Positions 8,114 through 18,238 of a stretch of DNA of 64,000 nucleotides are shown piece after piece. The notes under the pieces were generated by a model that was not told the origin of the DNA, did no database searches, and saw only the letters and a program-made list of their open reading frames with translations. Positions within the stretch are counted from its first letter, which is position 1; each line of letters opens with the position of its first letter. Origin of the DNA: Pseudohongiella sp. (GTDB lineage: Bacteria; Pseudomonadota; Gammaproteobacteria; Pseudomonadales; Pseudohongiellaceae); assembly GCA_030651695.1 (NCBI GenBank), contig JAUSCD010000031.1:62001-126000 (forward strand). The letters are read 5' to 3'. Position numbers and translations under genes: made by a program.

Positions 8114-10096
8114 ATGACGCTTCGCACGTCACTCAGGAAGTGGACTGGCAACTATTATCCTCTGATTATTATGATGTTATGCCTGTTGGCAATTCTAAGC
8201 CTGAGCCGCCTGATGTTAGCTGGGTGGCAATGGGAACGCATTGATGCTGCTGTCTCAGTGTGGCATCTCTTCAGCCAGGGGTTGCGGGCAGATCTTATTC
8301 TGGCAGGTTTATGGCTGGCGGTACCTGTTCTTCTGGCACCGGTGTGGGCGCAACAGCGCTTTAGCCGCAGCTGGCTCATGTTCTGCTATCTCTGGGCAAT
8401 GCTTGCATTATCACTGAGCATTTTTATAGAGCTGGCATCACCACAATTTATTCTTGAATACGATGTGCGGCCCAACCGGCTATATCTCGAATATCTCAGA
8501 TATCCTAAAGAAGTTATCAGTATGCTTTGGGAAGGATACCGCATGGTAGTGGCGCTCGCCGTTGCCAGCACTGCTGCACTGATCTGGCTGATGCACAAGA
8601 TGATAAATCAGGCACGTCTTTCAGCCGTGGCGTTCAGCAACAAAATACTCTGGCTCAGCTGGCCCCTGGTTGTTTTCCTGGTGTTTGCTGCCGTGCGCTC
8701 AACCACGGATCACCGACCGGCCAATCCTGCCATGTTCGCCAGCACGGGTGACCCATTAGTCAACTCTCTGATAATCAGCTCTCCGTATTCAGTGTTGTAC
8801 GCACTGTACAGTCTTAGCTATGAGTCAGGCTCCAGTGATATCTACGGCACCATGACTGACTCCGACATGATCTCTGCGGCACTTGACTGGCCGTGGCTAA
8901 AAGATCTGGTATTCAGCTCTGCTGAATTTCCTACCCTGCACTACCATGAGGCCAGCCTGCCCAGAGCAAAACCATTAAATCTTGTTATTGTGCTGGAGGA
9001 AAGTCTGGGTGCAACTTACGTTGAATCACTCGGCGGCTTATCGGTGACCCCCGAACTGGAAAGACTCAGTACACAAGGTTGGTGGTTTGAGCAGATGTTT
9101 GCCACTGGCACCCGCTCAGTGCGCGGTATTGAGGCCATCGTCAGTGGTTTTATGCCGACGCCCGCGCAAAGCGTCCTGAAGTTATCATTGGCACAGCAGA
9201 ACTTTTATACACTGGCATCCACCTTGAAGCAGCAAGGCTACAGCACCAGTTTTGTGTATGGCGGCGAAGCCCATTTTGACAATATGCGCAGTTTCCTGAC
9301 CGGCAATCACTTTGAGCAAGTGATTGATCTGGCACAAATGCCGGAAGCTCAATTTGTGGGTAGCTGGGGCGCCAGCGATGAAGATTTATTTAATACCACC
9401 GAAAAACACCTGCTTGCGCAACACATCAGCGGGGAACCTTTTTTCAGCTTCGTTTTTACGTCGTCCAATCACACACCATTTGAATATCCGGATGGACGTA
9501 TTCAACACTTTGATGAACCGGCTGCCACGGTCAACAACGCCGTTAAATATGCAGACTTTTCTGTCGGACAGTTTATTGAACACGCTCGACAACAACCTTA
9601 CTGGGAAAACACAGTGTTTTTGATCGTGGCCGATCACGATAACCGCGTGTTTGGCAATGAGTTGGTGCCTGTGAGCAAATTTCATATTCCGGCGCTGATT
9701 CTGGGAGCCGATATTCAACCCCAAAAGATCAGTAGTGTGGCCAGCCAGATAGACTTGGCGCCTACTTTGCTGTCGCTTATCGGCATCTCAGCGCAAACGC
9801 CACTAATCGGGCGCGATTTTACGCGCGACAGCTATAGTCAGGGCCGTGCGCTGATGCAGTTTGAGCAAAATTTTGCCTTACTGGAGGGTACTGATCTGAC
9901 TATCCTGCGACCCGAACAGGCACCGGTCGCTGGCAGTTATGATCCGATATCGAAAACGGTCACAACACTGCCAGCTCTCCCCTCTGACGCCCGGGTGAGA
10001 CGGGCATTGGCGCAGGTACTGCTGCCGGCATTTCTTTACCAGCGGCAGCTGTACCGGGTGCCGGAAACATCTGACTCACCTGAACCGGCTACCTGA
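8114..10096 (+). CDS. LTA-synthase-like phosphoglycerol/phosphoethanolamine transferase, inner membrane
   Basis: 660 residues. Five membrane helices occupy about the first 200 residues, followed by a periplasmic alkaline-phosphatase-superfamily domain: 'LVIVLEESLGATYVESLGG' (first metal site), 'ATGTRSVRGIEAIVSGF' with the likely nucleophilic Thr near residue 333, 'FVFTSSNHTPFEYP', and 'FLIVADHDNRV' (second metal site). This is the LtaS/OpgB-like family that moves phosphoglycerol from phosphatidylglycerol onto glycans or lipids. I start at the ATG at 8114, which has GGGGA upstream. The exact acceptor, such as an osmoregulated periplasmic glucan, is not determinable. It is convergent with fumarase (9-base gap). 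Confidence 0.82.
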   Translation: MTLRTSLRKWTGNYYPLIIMMLCLLAILSLSRLMLAGWQWERIDAAVSVWHLFSQGLRADLILAGLWLAVPVLLAPVWAQQRFSRSWLMFCYLWAMLALSLSIFIELASPQFILEYDVRPNRLYLEYLRYPKEVISMLWEGYRMVVALAVASTAALIWLMHKMINQARLSAVAFSNKILWLSWPLVVFLVFAAVRSTTDHRPANPAMFASTGDPLVNSLIISSPYSVLYALYSLSYESGSSDIYGTMTDSDMISAALDWPWLKDLVFSSAEFPTLHYHEASLPRAKPLNLVIVLEESLGATYVESLGGLSVTPELERLSTQGWWFEQMFATGTRSVRGIEAIVSGFMPTPAQSVLKLSLAQQNFYTLASTLKQQGYSTSFVYGGEAHFDNMRSFLTGNHFEQVIDLAQMPEAQFVGSWGASDEDLFNTTEKHLLAQHISGEPFFSFVFTSSNHTPFEYPDGRIQHFDEPAATVNNAVKYADFSVGQFIEHARQQPYWENTVFLIVADHDNRVFGNELVPVSKFHIPALILGADIQPQKISSVASQIDLAPTLLSLIGISAQTPLIGRDFTRDSYSQGRALMQFEQNFALLEGTDLTILRPEQAPVAGSYDPISKTVTTLPALPSDARVRRALAQVLLPAFLYQRQLYRVPETSDSPEPAT

Positions 10097-10105
10097 CCTT
10101 AATCG

Positions 10106-11632
10106 TTACCTGACCTGAATAGGCTGTGCCGCTGCAATTTTTGCCTGCCACTCAGCGGGACCGGTTCTGTGCACAGAGGTTCCGTTCACATCCACTGCCA
10201 CGGTTACCGGCATATCTTCCACCACAAACTCGTGGATGGCTTCCATACCCAGATCATGGAAGGCCACAATTTTGGCATTACGAATGGCTTTGGACACCAG
10301 ATAAGCCGCTCCGCCCACCGCCATCAGGTATACCGCTTTGTGTTTCTGGATGGCATCGATAGCTACCTGACCACGCTCGGCTTTACCAATCATGCCGAGC
10401 AGACCGGTTTTGCTGAGGATGGTTTCGGTAAACTTGTCCATACGCGTTGCGGTGGTCGGGCCAGCCGGTCCAATCACCTCGTCCCGTACCGGATCAACCG
10501 GGCCGACGTAATAGATAAATTTGCCCTTTAAATCCACACCCTCGGGCAGCGATTCACCGCGTGAAAACATTTCGACCATGCGCTTGTGAGCGGCATCGCG
10601 ACCGGTCAGCATGGTGCCGTTGAGCAGCAGAGTTTCGCCCGGTTTCCAGGTCGCAACTTCTTCTGGCGTGACGGTGTCCAGATTAACGCGACGCGAAGTC
10701 GGGCCGGCATCCCAGGTGATCTGCGGCCAGTCTTCCAGTTTTGGAGGCGTAAGATGTGCCGGCCCGGAACCATCGAGCACAAAATGCGCGTGGCGGGTAG
10801 CCGCGCAGTTGGGGATCATGGCCACAGGCAAAGAAGCCGCATGCGTCGGGTAATCCTTGATCTTGATGTCCAGCACAGTGGTCAGACCACCCAGACCCTG
10901 TGCACCAATACCCAGCGCATTGACCTTGTCCATGATTTCCAGACGCAGTTCTTCGACACGATTCTGCGGGCCACGGGCGCGCAGCTCATGAATATCAATC
11001 GGATCCATCAACGATTCTTTTGCCAGCACCGCCGCTTTTTCTGCGGTACCACCAATACCGATGCCCAGCATGCCCGGCGGACACCAGCCGGCGCCCATGG
11101 TGGGAACAGTCTTTACGACCCAGTCCACTATGCTGTCACTGGGGTTGAGCATGACCATTTTGGCTTTGTTCTCTGACCCGCCGCCTTTGGCTGCAACCGT
11201 GATATCAACAGTGTCACCAGCCACAACTTCCATATGAATTACTGCCGGGGTGTTGTCTTTGGTGTTTTTGCGGGCACCGGCCGGATCAGCCAGAATCGAG
11301 GCACGCAGCACGTTGTCGGGATTGAGGTAAGCGCGGCGAACCCCTTCGTTAACCATGTCCGCCACACTCATGGTCGCATCCCACTGCACGTTCATGCCAA
11401 TCTTCATAAACACAGTGACAATACCGGTGTCCTGACAGATAGGGCGCTTACCCTCGGCGCACAGGCGCGAATTGATAAGTATCTGCGCCATGGCGTCCTT
11501 GGCCGCCTGTGACTGTTCGCGCTGGTAGGCCTCGTTTACTGCCTGAATAAAATCCAGCGGATGGTAATAGGAGATGTACTGCAGCGCATCGGCTACACTC
11601 TGGATCAGATCGTCTTGCTTGATGACTGTCAT
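10106..11632 (-). CDS. Class I (iron-sulfur) fumarate hydratase
   Basis: 508 residues. It catalyses fumarate to L-malate in the TCA cycle. The iron-sulfur class I family is clear. The N-terminal alpha domain has 'SRLCAEGKRPICQDTGIVTVFMKIG', 'GGGSENKAKMVMLNPSDS', 'GAGWCPPGMLGIGIGG' and 'PNCAATRHAHF', whose cysteines ligate the oxygen-sensitive [4Fe-4S] cluster. The C-terminal beta domain is 'LLLNGTMLTGRDAAHKRM' through 'GPTTATRMDKFTETIL' and 'EFVVEDMPVTVAVD'. Both halves are on one polypeptide, as in FumA/FumB, not the split archaeal form. Monocistronic. Confidence 0.95.
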   Translation of the reverse strand: MTVIKQDDLIQSVADALQYISYYHPLDFIQAVNEAYQREQSQAAKDAMAQILINSRLCAEGKRPICQDTGIVTVFMKIGMNVQWDATMSVADMVNEGVRRAYLNPDNVLRASILADPAGARKNTKDNTPAVIHMEVVAGDTVDITVAAKGGGSENKAKMVMLNPSDSIVDWVVKTVPTMGAGWCPPGMLGIGIGGTAEKAAVLAKESLMDPIDIHELRARGPQNRVEELRLEIMDKVNALGIGAQGLGGLTTVLDIKIKDYPTHAASLPVAMIPNCAATRHAHFVLDGSGPAHLTPPKLEDWPQITWDAGPTSRRVNLDTVTPEEVATWKPGETLLLNGTMLTGRDAAHKRMVEMFSRGESLPEGVDLKGKFIYYVGPVDPVRDEVIGPAGPTTATRMDKFTETILSKTGLLGMIGKAERGQVAIDAIQKHKAVYLMAVGGAAYLVSKAIRNAKIVAFHDLGMEAIHEFVVEDMPVTVAVDVNGTSVHRTGPAEWQAKIAAAQPIQVR

Positions 11633-11698
11633 GTAAGGGTTCCCGGTTGATTCAATGGCGAAAACGGCGCAAATTCTAGCATAAAGCGGATTAAATCC

Positions 11699-14600
11699 AT
11701 GTTACCGATTTCTCTTGTCCTGTTTGCTGCTTTTGCTTATCTACTGCTGCTGTTCACCATCGCCTCCCGCGGCGAACGCAAAACCGCACAAGGTCCAAGA
11801 CCCTGGCGCTACACACTGGCCCTGGGTGTACATTGCACCACCTGGGCGTTTTACGGCACGGTGACCCAGGCTGCGCAGTACGGCTGGTGGTTTGCCCCGA
11901 CCTATCTGGGCGGCATTTGTATCTTCCTGTTTGCGCATCAGTTTCAGCTCAAGATGCTGACGCTGGTGAAGGCGCAGAACCTGACCTCCATCGCCGACCT
12001 GATAGGGTCACGCTACGGCAAATCGCCACTGCTTGCTGCCAGTGTTGCATTGATTTGCCTGGTGGCTCTGATTCCGTATATCTCCCTGCAACTGCGCGCG
12101 GTAGCAGCCAGTTTTGCTGCCATTACAGGTATGGGCCCGGCGGTGGCACCATGGTTTCTGGATCTGGCCGCGGCGGTCGGGCTGGCCATGATAGGCTTTT
12201 CCATTCTGTTTGGTGCCCGGCGCCTCAGTCTGGCAGAACAACACCCCGGATTGATGGACGCGGTGGCATTTGAATCCCTGGTCAAACTTGCCGCCTTTTG
12301 TATCGTGGGTGTGTTTGTCACCTGGCAGCTATTTGACGGCATAAATGATCTGATTATGAAAACTGCTGCTGACAACACAGCGCGCAGCCTGTTTCAGCCC
12401 AAAGAAAACGGCGTCTATATCTACGTGACGCATATGCTGCTGGGCGCGCTTGCGATGTTTGTGCTGCCTCGCCAGTTCCACGTCAACTTTATTGAAAATA
12501 CCGATGCCGATGAATTAAAAAAAGCGCGCTGGGCATTTCCGCTTTACCTTTTTGCTATCAATTTTTTTATCCTGCCAATTGCCATGGGCGGTATGTTACT
12601 GGCGCCGGAGATGCGCACGCAGGATACCTTTTTGCTAGCCCTGCCCATTCTGGCTGACCGGCCGGACATCAGCCTGATTGCCTTTATCGGGGGTCTGTCC
12701 ACGGCCACCAGCATGGTCATTATGGCAACACTGGCACTCAGTATCATGATCTCCAACGATGTCATTACGCCGCTATGGATACGCGCACGGCGCACCGGCA
12801 ACCTGATGTCTGACATAACACCACAAGGCATCCTGCTGACACGCCGGCTGACCATGGTGGTGATTATTGTACTGGCCTACGTCTATCACAAACTCACTCA
12901 AAGTGGATTGCCGCTGGTCAGCAACGGGCTGATTGCGATGGCTTTGCTCGCACAACTTGCGCCCTCAATGTTGGGCGGACTGATGTGGGCAGGCGCCAAC
13001 CGACTGGGCGCCATGTCTGGCTTGCTGGCCGGCACCAGCGTCTGGTTTGTGATGCTGCTATTGCCCTCACTGAATCCATCGACGATATTGACTGACAAGG
13101 CAATCAGTGACGGTGTTGTGCTCAGCCTGAGCATCAACATTCTGATTTACCTGCTGGTTTCATTACTGACAAAAGAATCCTCTGCTGAGCACCAGCAAGC
13201 CCTGCGCTTCACAAAGCCAGAACACAAAAACGACACCGTGCTGGAATCACAGCAGGTCACCTGGGGACGACTGCGTTTGGTATTGTCGCGCTTTATGGAT
13301 TCTAAAGACGCCGAAGGCCTGGACCGCAGACTGGGTATGGCCATTGCCAACATTCCTGACGACAGACTGGTACACCCGGCACTGCTGGTGCGGCTGGAGC
13401 GGGAACTCGCCGGCGCCATTGGCAGTTCTGCCAGCAGATTGCTGATCAACAGTCTCGCGCGCCCCTCTACTGTGGCCGTTGATCAGGTGGTGGACTGGGC
13501 TTCCGAAGCATCACAGCTGTATCGGTTTAATCGCGAACTGCTGCAAGCATCAGTTGAGAATATCCCACAAGGTGTCAGCGTAATTGACAAGGAGCTGCGT
13601 CTGGTTGCCTGGAACCGGCGATACCTGGAAATTTTTGCTTATCCTGATGGCCTGATACGGGCCGGCGTAGCCATAGAAGAAATCCTGCGTTTTAACGCGC
13701 GCCGCGGACTATTTGGTGGCGGTTTGTCGGGCAACGACAGTGATATCGAAAAAGAAGTCAGCAAACGTCTGGCATTCCTGAAAAGCGGCAGCCGTTATCG
13801 CTACCAGCGCCAGCAGCCCTCCGGCCACATCATCGAACTGCAGGGTAATCCCATGCCTGATGGTGGTTTTGTTACAACCTACACCGACATCACTGAGTTG
13901 GTCACCGCACAAAATGAACTCAAACAAATCAACACCGAGCTGGAGGCGCGCGTCCAGGAGCGGACACAAGCCTTGTCGGTTGCCAAGCTGGCAGCGGAGC
14001 ACGCACATCAAAGTAAATCAAAGTTTTTTGCCGCGGCCGGCCACGATTTGATGCAACCGTTTAATGCCGCCAGTTTGTTCTGCGGCATGTTGTTACAACG
14101 TCTGAAAAACGACGACGCCAGACTTGCACTACAGATTCAGCAATCCCTGCAAAATGCGGAAGAATTGCTCACCATGTTGCTGGAGATGACCAAGCTGGAA
14201 TCCGGCAACCTGCAGGCGCACAAAAAAGATGTAGCACTGTCTGATGTACTGGCGCCACTGGAAGCCTCATTTGCCATGATGGCACGAGAAAAAGGTCTGG
14301 ATTTCCGCATTCATCACAGCCAGGTAGTGCTACACACAGACCAGAAAATATTACAGAGAATTGTGCAGAACCTGCTCAGCAATGCGCTGCGTTATACCCA
14401 CCAGGGCAGAGTCATCTGCGGTGTGCGTCGGCGCAGTAGTGATTGTATTGAGCTACAGGTCTGGGATACCGGCCGCGGCATTCCTGCAGAAAAATTCAAT
14501 GAAATATTTATGGAGTTTAAACAGCTTGACCAACAGGATCACAACCCGGGTCTGGGACTGGGCCTGGCCATTGTGGATAGAATGTGCAAGCTGCTGGAGA

Positions 14601-15091
14601 TACCCATCAACTTAAAATCCACCGTAAATCGAGGCACCTGTTTTTCTCTGACCTTACCGGTAGCGAGCTGGAAAAGCCGAACTGTGCCGCGCAGACAGGA
14701 GTATCGTGATAACTCCAGCTGGACCATGCCAGAGGACACACAAGTGCTGTTGCTGGATGATGATCCCAATATACGCGAAGCGCTGGCATCACTGCTGCAC
14801 GAATGGGGCGCGACGGTGACAGCCTGCGCAACAATTGCTGAGGCCATGTCACAAACACAGCAACCTGATTTATTATTTATCGATTACCACCTGTCGGAAA
14901 CCGATGTTGGTACTGATGCCATCCGTCGTATCCGGGAACGTTGGAATAGTGATATTCCCGCTATTCTGAGCACAGCGGATCCGGACGAACACATCCGTGA
15001 GCAAGTGGTGGAAGTCGGAGCGCTGTTCCTGCCAAAACCGGTTAAACAGGCCGCCCTAAAACGCCTGCTGAAAAGCATCGGTTTGGGCTAA
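11699..15091 (+). CDS. crbS: CrbS-like hybrid sensor kinase with SLC5 transporter-like sensor domain
   Basis: 1130 residues. The N-terminal ~480 residues form a sodium/solute-symporter-like membrane domain of about 13 helices. Then come a linker, a PAS_7 domain (about 620-720, 'ASVENIPQGVSVIDKELRLVAWNRRYLEIF'), a coiled coil, HisKA with His782 in 'FFAAAGHDLMQPFN', HATPase ('NLLSNALRYT', 'DTGRGIP', 'LGLGLAI'), and a C-terminal receiver with acceptor Asp1062 ('DLLFIDYHLSE'). This is the architecture of CrbS, which with CrbR controls acetate/acetyl-CoA metabolism in Vibrio and Pseudomonas. The convergent LuxR-type regulator 11 bases away is the probable partner. The ligand here is inferred only. 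Confidence 0.85.
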   Translation: MLPISLVLFAAFAYLLLLFTIASRGERKTAQGPRPWRYTLALGVHCTTWAFYGTVTQAAQYGWWFAPTYLGGICIFLFAHQFQLKMLTLVKAQNLTSIADLIGSRYGKSPLLAASVALICLVALIPYISLQLRAVAASFAAITGMGPAVAPWFLDLAAAVGLAMIGFSILFGARRLSLAEQHPGLMDAVAFESLVKLAAFCIVGVFVTWQLFDGINDLIMKTAADNTARSLFQPKENGVYIYVTHMLLGALAMFVLPRQFHVNFIENTDADELKKARWAFPLYLFAINFFILPIAMGGMLLAPEMRTQDTFLLALPILADRPDISLIAFIGGLSTATSMVIMATLALSIMISNDVITPLWIRARRTGNLMSDITPQGILLTRRLTMVVIIVLAYVYHKLTQSGLPLVSNGLIAMALLAQLAPSMLGGLMWAGANRLGAMSGLLAGTSVWFVMLLLPSLNPSTILTDKAISDGVVLSLSINILIYLLVSLLTKESSAEHQQALRFTKPEHKNDTVLESQQVTWGRLRLVLSRFMDSKDAEGLDRRLGMAIANIPDDRLVHPALLVRLERELAGAIGSSASRLLINSLARPSTVAVDQVVDWASEASQLYRFNRELLQASVENIPQGVSVIDKELRLVAWNRRYLEIFAYPDGLIRAGVAIEEILRFNARRGLFGGGLSGNDSDIEKEVSKRLAFLKSGSRYRYQRQQPSGHIIELQGNPMPDGGFVTTYTDITELVTAQNELKQINTELEARVQERTQALSVAKLAAEHAHQSKSKFFAAAGHDLMQPFNAASLFCGMLLQRLKNDDARLALQIQQSLQNAEELLTMLLEMTKLESGNLQAHKKDVALSDVLAPLEASFAMMAREKGLDFRIHHSQVVLHTDQKILQRIVQNLLSNALRYTHQGRVICGVRRRSSDCIELQVWDTGRGIPAEKFNEIFMEFKQLDQQDHNPGLGLGLAIVDRMCKLLEIPINLKSTVNRGTCFSLTLPVASWKSRTVPRRQEYRDNSSWTMPEDTQVLLLDDDPNIREALASLLHEWGATVTACATIAEAMSQTQQPDLLFIDYHLSETDVGTDAIRRIRERWNSDIPAILSTADPDEHIREQVVEVGALFLPKPVKQAALKRLLKSIGLG

Positions 15092-15102
15092 TTCAGAACG
15101 GG

Positions 15103-15771
15103 TCAATCAGATTGTGCAGCATTGTCTTCATCACCTGCGCGCAGCATGTCATGAAACAGCACGCCGGCCTGCGTTCTGTTGATCACACCGAGTTTGCGCA
15201 GGATGGCTGATACATGTTGTTTGATGGTGGATTCCTGTACATCCATTTCGTACGCAATCTGTTTGTTCAGCAGACCATCGGAAATACAGCGCAACACTTT
15301 GAACTGCTGAGGTGTCAGTTGCGACAACCGGTGTGCAAAGTCGCGATTCAGCGGATGATTTTGCTCTACAAGACCATTGCCCAGATGTGCCGGTAGCCAG
15401 TTGTCGCCACCGAGCACCGTTTCCACTGCCTCTATGATATCTGCCAGGGGCGCAGACTTCGGCACATATGCACTGGCCCCAAAACTCATCGCACGCTCTA
15501 TCACGTTGAGCTGCTCATTTGCTGAGACGATCATCACCTGGACATCCGGAAACTGGTTACGCACGGCCGTTAATCCCGTGAGTCCCTGATTACCCGGCAT
15601 ATTGAGATCCATCAACACCAACTCTACCTGTGGCTCCTGCTCAAGTATCTCCATCAATTGATCAAAATTGCCAGCGTCACGCACTTGCCCCTGCAATGTT
15701 GCGCCCAGCGTCTGGCGTAAAGCTGCTCTGAACAGGGGATGATCGTCAGCAATAATGGCTTTGATGGGCAA
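15103..15771 (-). CDS. crbR: CrbR/ErdR-like LuxR-family response regulator
   Basis: Receiver domain 'IKAIIADDHPLFRAAL' with phospho-acceptor Asp in 'LVLMDLNMPG' and the conserved Lys in 'YVPKSAP', then a LuxR/NarL helix-turn-helix 'LTPQQFKVLRCISDGLLNKQIAYEMDVQESTIKQHVSAILRKL'. The family (CrbR, ErdR/AgmR) activates acetyl-CoA synthetase and related genes. Start choice: the frame runs on to an ATG at 15858, but that ATG lies inside the terminator hairpin of the TonB receptor gene. I therefore prefer the TTG at 15771, which gives a normal receiver N-terminus (MPIKAIIADDH) and has GGAA upstream. The start is not certain. Confidence 0.82.
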   Translation of the reverse strand: MPIKAIIADDHPLFRAALRQTLGATLQGQVRDAGNFDQLMEILEQEPQVELVLMDLNMPGNQGLTGLTAVRNQFPDVQVMIVSANEQLNVIERAMSFGASAYVPKSAPLADIIEAVETVLGGDNWLPAHLGNGLVEQNHPLNRDFAHRLSQLTPQQFKVLRCISDGLLNKQIAYEMDVQESTIKQHVSAILRKLGVINRTQAGVLFHDMLRAGDEDNAAQSD

Positions 15772-15822
15772 ATTAAATTCCGGTACGTCTTGCAATCGGG
15801 AATCCCAAACTAATACAGGCTG

Positions 15823-15857
15823 AAAAAAAATGCCACCATCACAAAGTAATGGTGGCA
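15823..15857 (-). terminator. Strong Rho-independent terminator of the TonB receptor gene
   Basis: TGCCACCAT (15831-15839) pairs perfectly with ATGGTGGCA (15849-15857) across a 9-base loop. On the minus strand it is followed by eight T residues (15830-15823). It lies 22 bases past the receptor stop. Confidence 0.92.
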
Positions 15858-15879
15858 AGAGGTCCTACGATCAAATCAA

Positions 15880-18165
15880 TTAAAACTTGTATCCTAACGA
15901 CAGGCTGACCGTGCGCGGCGCGCCGTAGTAGCCAATTAACGTTGTATCACCGCCCAGACCAGGCGCATAACCATTCGGCAGAGACGCATTGGCAGCGCCG
16001 AGGAAGGCATAGTTACCCACCAGGAACTCCTCTTCAGTCAGGTTCTTGCCATGCAAGCCTGCCGTCCATTTGCCATCCACGCTGGTCCAGTGAATACCCA
16101 GGTTGAGGATGCCGTAACCGGGCTGTTCCAGAACATTGCCCAGCTCTGTCAGGCTGTACTTGCTACGGTAGCTGTAGTTACCCGTTGCCACCAGATCACC
16201 CGTGGACACAGGCATGTCGTAGGTGAAACCCACATTCATGGTGCGCTTGGGGGTATTGGTGATCACAAAGTTATCAGTAATATCAATCTGGTTCAGATTG
16301 GCATCAAAGCTGAATACATTGTTGAACTTGGCATTTATCAGACCCACGTTACCAAACAGACTCAGACGGTCGCTGGCCAGCCAGGTGAATTCAAACTCGG
16401 CGCCAGTTGCATCAGATTGACCAACGTTGCCCAGACGCTGGTTCAGCGCTGCAGCGTTGTTGGGGTCTGGAATCACAGAGATATATTGACGGTTTTTGTG
16501 ATCCAGCATAAATGCCGCAGCATTTAACCGGAACGTGGAGCTCAGATCGGTTTTTACACCAATTTCGTAAGACTGCACGTCTTCCGGGTTAGCAGCCGGC
16601 TCGGCGCGCTCCGCACGCGGGTTAAAGGTGCCTGATTTAAAACCTTCGCTATAGCTGGCGTAGTACATGGTGCTGTCGCTGGCCTGATACTCAACACCAA
16701 TTCGTGGTGTCACTTTCGACCAGTCCTTGCTGTCATCCAGTACTACAGGAGTACCTGTACCAGGGGCACGCACATAACCTGGCACCCAACCGGATTCCGG
16801 ATAGACAGTGGCAAAAATCAGACCGTTGCGTACCAGTGATTCCTTGCGATCTTTGGTGTAACGGATACCACCGCTGACACTCCACTGATCATTCAGCTGG
16901 TAGCTGCCGTCAGCATACACCGCAGTGCTTTTGCTGTTGCTGCAACCGGATACTTCACGAGTCAGGCCGGCGGCGCCCAGAGATTGCCCGAGTCGCTCGA
17001 GTATGGCGTCAAATACACCACAAGATTCTGAGTCGTAGTAGTACAGGCCAGAGACTACCTTAAAGTTGTCTGCGCGATAATTGAGCTGGAATTCCTGCGT
17101 CAACCAGTCATCTTCATAGATTGCTGGCACATCAAAAATGCGCAGTGGTGTGTTGTCAAAATCAATATTGACCGGTGAATAGTTTTCACGTCTGGAGGTG
17201 ATCGATTTCAGCGTTGTACTGTTGTTGACATCCCACTCCATGGTCAGGTTCATGCCTTCGGTCTCGACCTTGTTTTTAGTCGGCAGACTGGTATAGGAAT
17301 CGTAAATGCTGTCAGGCACAGGTGCTGAATTTGTCAACAAACTGGGCAGCAGACGATAACCACCTTTAGAGTTGGAGGTGTCTTCTGTTTTGTCGTAACC
17401 AAAATGGATAAATACATTGTCTGTAGGTGTGTATTCAGCTGTCAGTCGGTACGCCTGCAGGTCTTTGTTGTAGTTCTCCCGGTTCTGGCCCGGCAGATCA
17501 CTGATCAGGAATCGACCAAAACCATCCCGATTAAGATTGGCATATCCGAATCCAACATAAAAATTATCAGTCACTGGCATCTGGCCGACCAGTTTCAGGT
17601 CATTCTGCCCGTACGAACCAAAGGTAACACCAGCGTCCAGTTCGGCTTCGCCGGTCATGCGTTTGGTCACATATTTCAGCGCGCCGCCAACGGTGTTTTT
17701 ACCATAGAGCGTGCCTTGCGGGCCGCGCAGCACTTCCACACGCTGGATATTCAGAATATCCAGCACAGCGCCCTGAGGCCTGGCGATGTAAACGTCGTCA
17801 ATGTAGATGCCGACACCTGATTCATAACCCCACAGCGGATCTTCCTGACCTACACCACGGATAAACGCCGTCAACGTTGAGTTGGTCGCGCGGCTTTCCT
17901 GCAGCGTGGTGTTGGGTGAGTACTGCTGGACTTCCAGAATGGTGGACAGTCCGCGCGCTTCGATGTCGGCCGCACCCAGTTGGGTGACTGCCAGTGGAAC
18001 TTGTTGCAAATTCTCCGTGGTGCGACGTGCCGTAACTTCTATGCTCTCCAGCACACGTCCTTCACTCTGAGTTGCATCCTGGGCCATGACCGGGAAGGCG
18101 ATACCACTCATGGCTGCCGACACTGCCACTGCGCAGGTAGATAATTTGAATTTATTCTGTTTCAT
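15880..18165 (-). CDS. TonB-dependent outer-membrane receptor
   Basis: 761 residues. Signal peptide 'KLSTCAVAVSAAMSGIAFPVMAQ', then a plug domain ('VPLAVTQLGAADIEARGLSTILEVQQYSPN', 'GVGIYIDDVYIARPQGAVLDILNIQRVEVLRGPQGTLYGKNTVGGALKYVTK') and a 22-strand-type barrel ending 'APRTVSLSLGYKF' with a terminal Phe. A TonB-box-like 'LESIEVTARR' follows the signal peptide. The ATG at 18165 has GGGGAG upstream, so the 17 extra upstream residues in the open frame are not used. Two Cys in the barrel (near 'CGVFDAI' and 'VSGCSNSK') could form a loop disulfide. The substrate is unknown; location next to CrbS/R and a GntP operon suggests an organic nutrient, but iron chelates cannot be excluded. Confidence 0.9.
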   Translation of the reverse strand: MKQNKFKLSTCAVAVSAAMSGIAFPVMAQDATQSEGRVLESIEVTARRTTENLQQVPLAVTQLGAADIEARGLSTILEVQQYSPNTTLQESRATNSTLTAFIRGVGQEDPLWGYESGVGIYIDDVYIARPQGAVLDILNIQRVEVLRGPQGTLYGKNTVGGALKYVTKRMTGEAELDAGVTFGSYGQNDLKLVGQMPVTDNFYVGFGYANLNRDGFGRFLISDLPGQNRENYNKDLQAYRLTAEYTPTDNVFIHFGYDKTEDTSNSKGGYRLLPSLLTNSAPVPDSIYDSYTSLPTKNKVETEGMNLTMEWDVNNSTTLKSITSRRENYSPVNIDFDNTPLRIFDVPAIYEDDWLTQEFQLNYRADNFKVVSGLYYYDSESCGVFDAILERLGQSLGAAGLTREVSGCSNSKSTAVYADGSYQLNDQWSVSGGIRYTKDRKESLVRNGLIFATVYPESGWVPGYVRAPGTGTPVVLDDSKDWSKVTPRIGVEYQASDSTMYYASYSEGFKSGTFNPRAERAEPAANPEDVQSYEIGVKTDLSSTFRLNAAAFMLDHKNRQYISVIPDPNNAAALNQRLGNVGQSDATGAEFEFTWLASDRLSLFGNVGLINAKFNNVFSFDANLNQIDITDNFVITNTPKRTMNVGFTYDMPVSTGDLVATGNYSYRSKYSLTELGNVLEQPGYGILNLGIHWTSVDGKWTAGLHGKNLTEEEFLVGNYAFLGAANASLPNGYAPGLGGDTTLIGYYGAPRTVSLSLGYKF

Positions 18166-18238
18166 CGGTATGACTCCCCGTGGATTTATTATTTGTCGGA
18201 GGCCACCATACTCCAAGTTCAGCGGTTTGGGAGTAGTA

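Noticed and set aside
10586-11176. 196-residue plus-strand open frame
   Set aside because: Antisense inside class I fumarase; composition unlike a protein gene.
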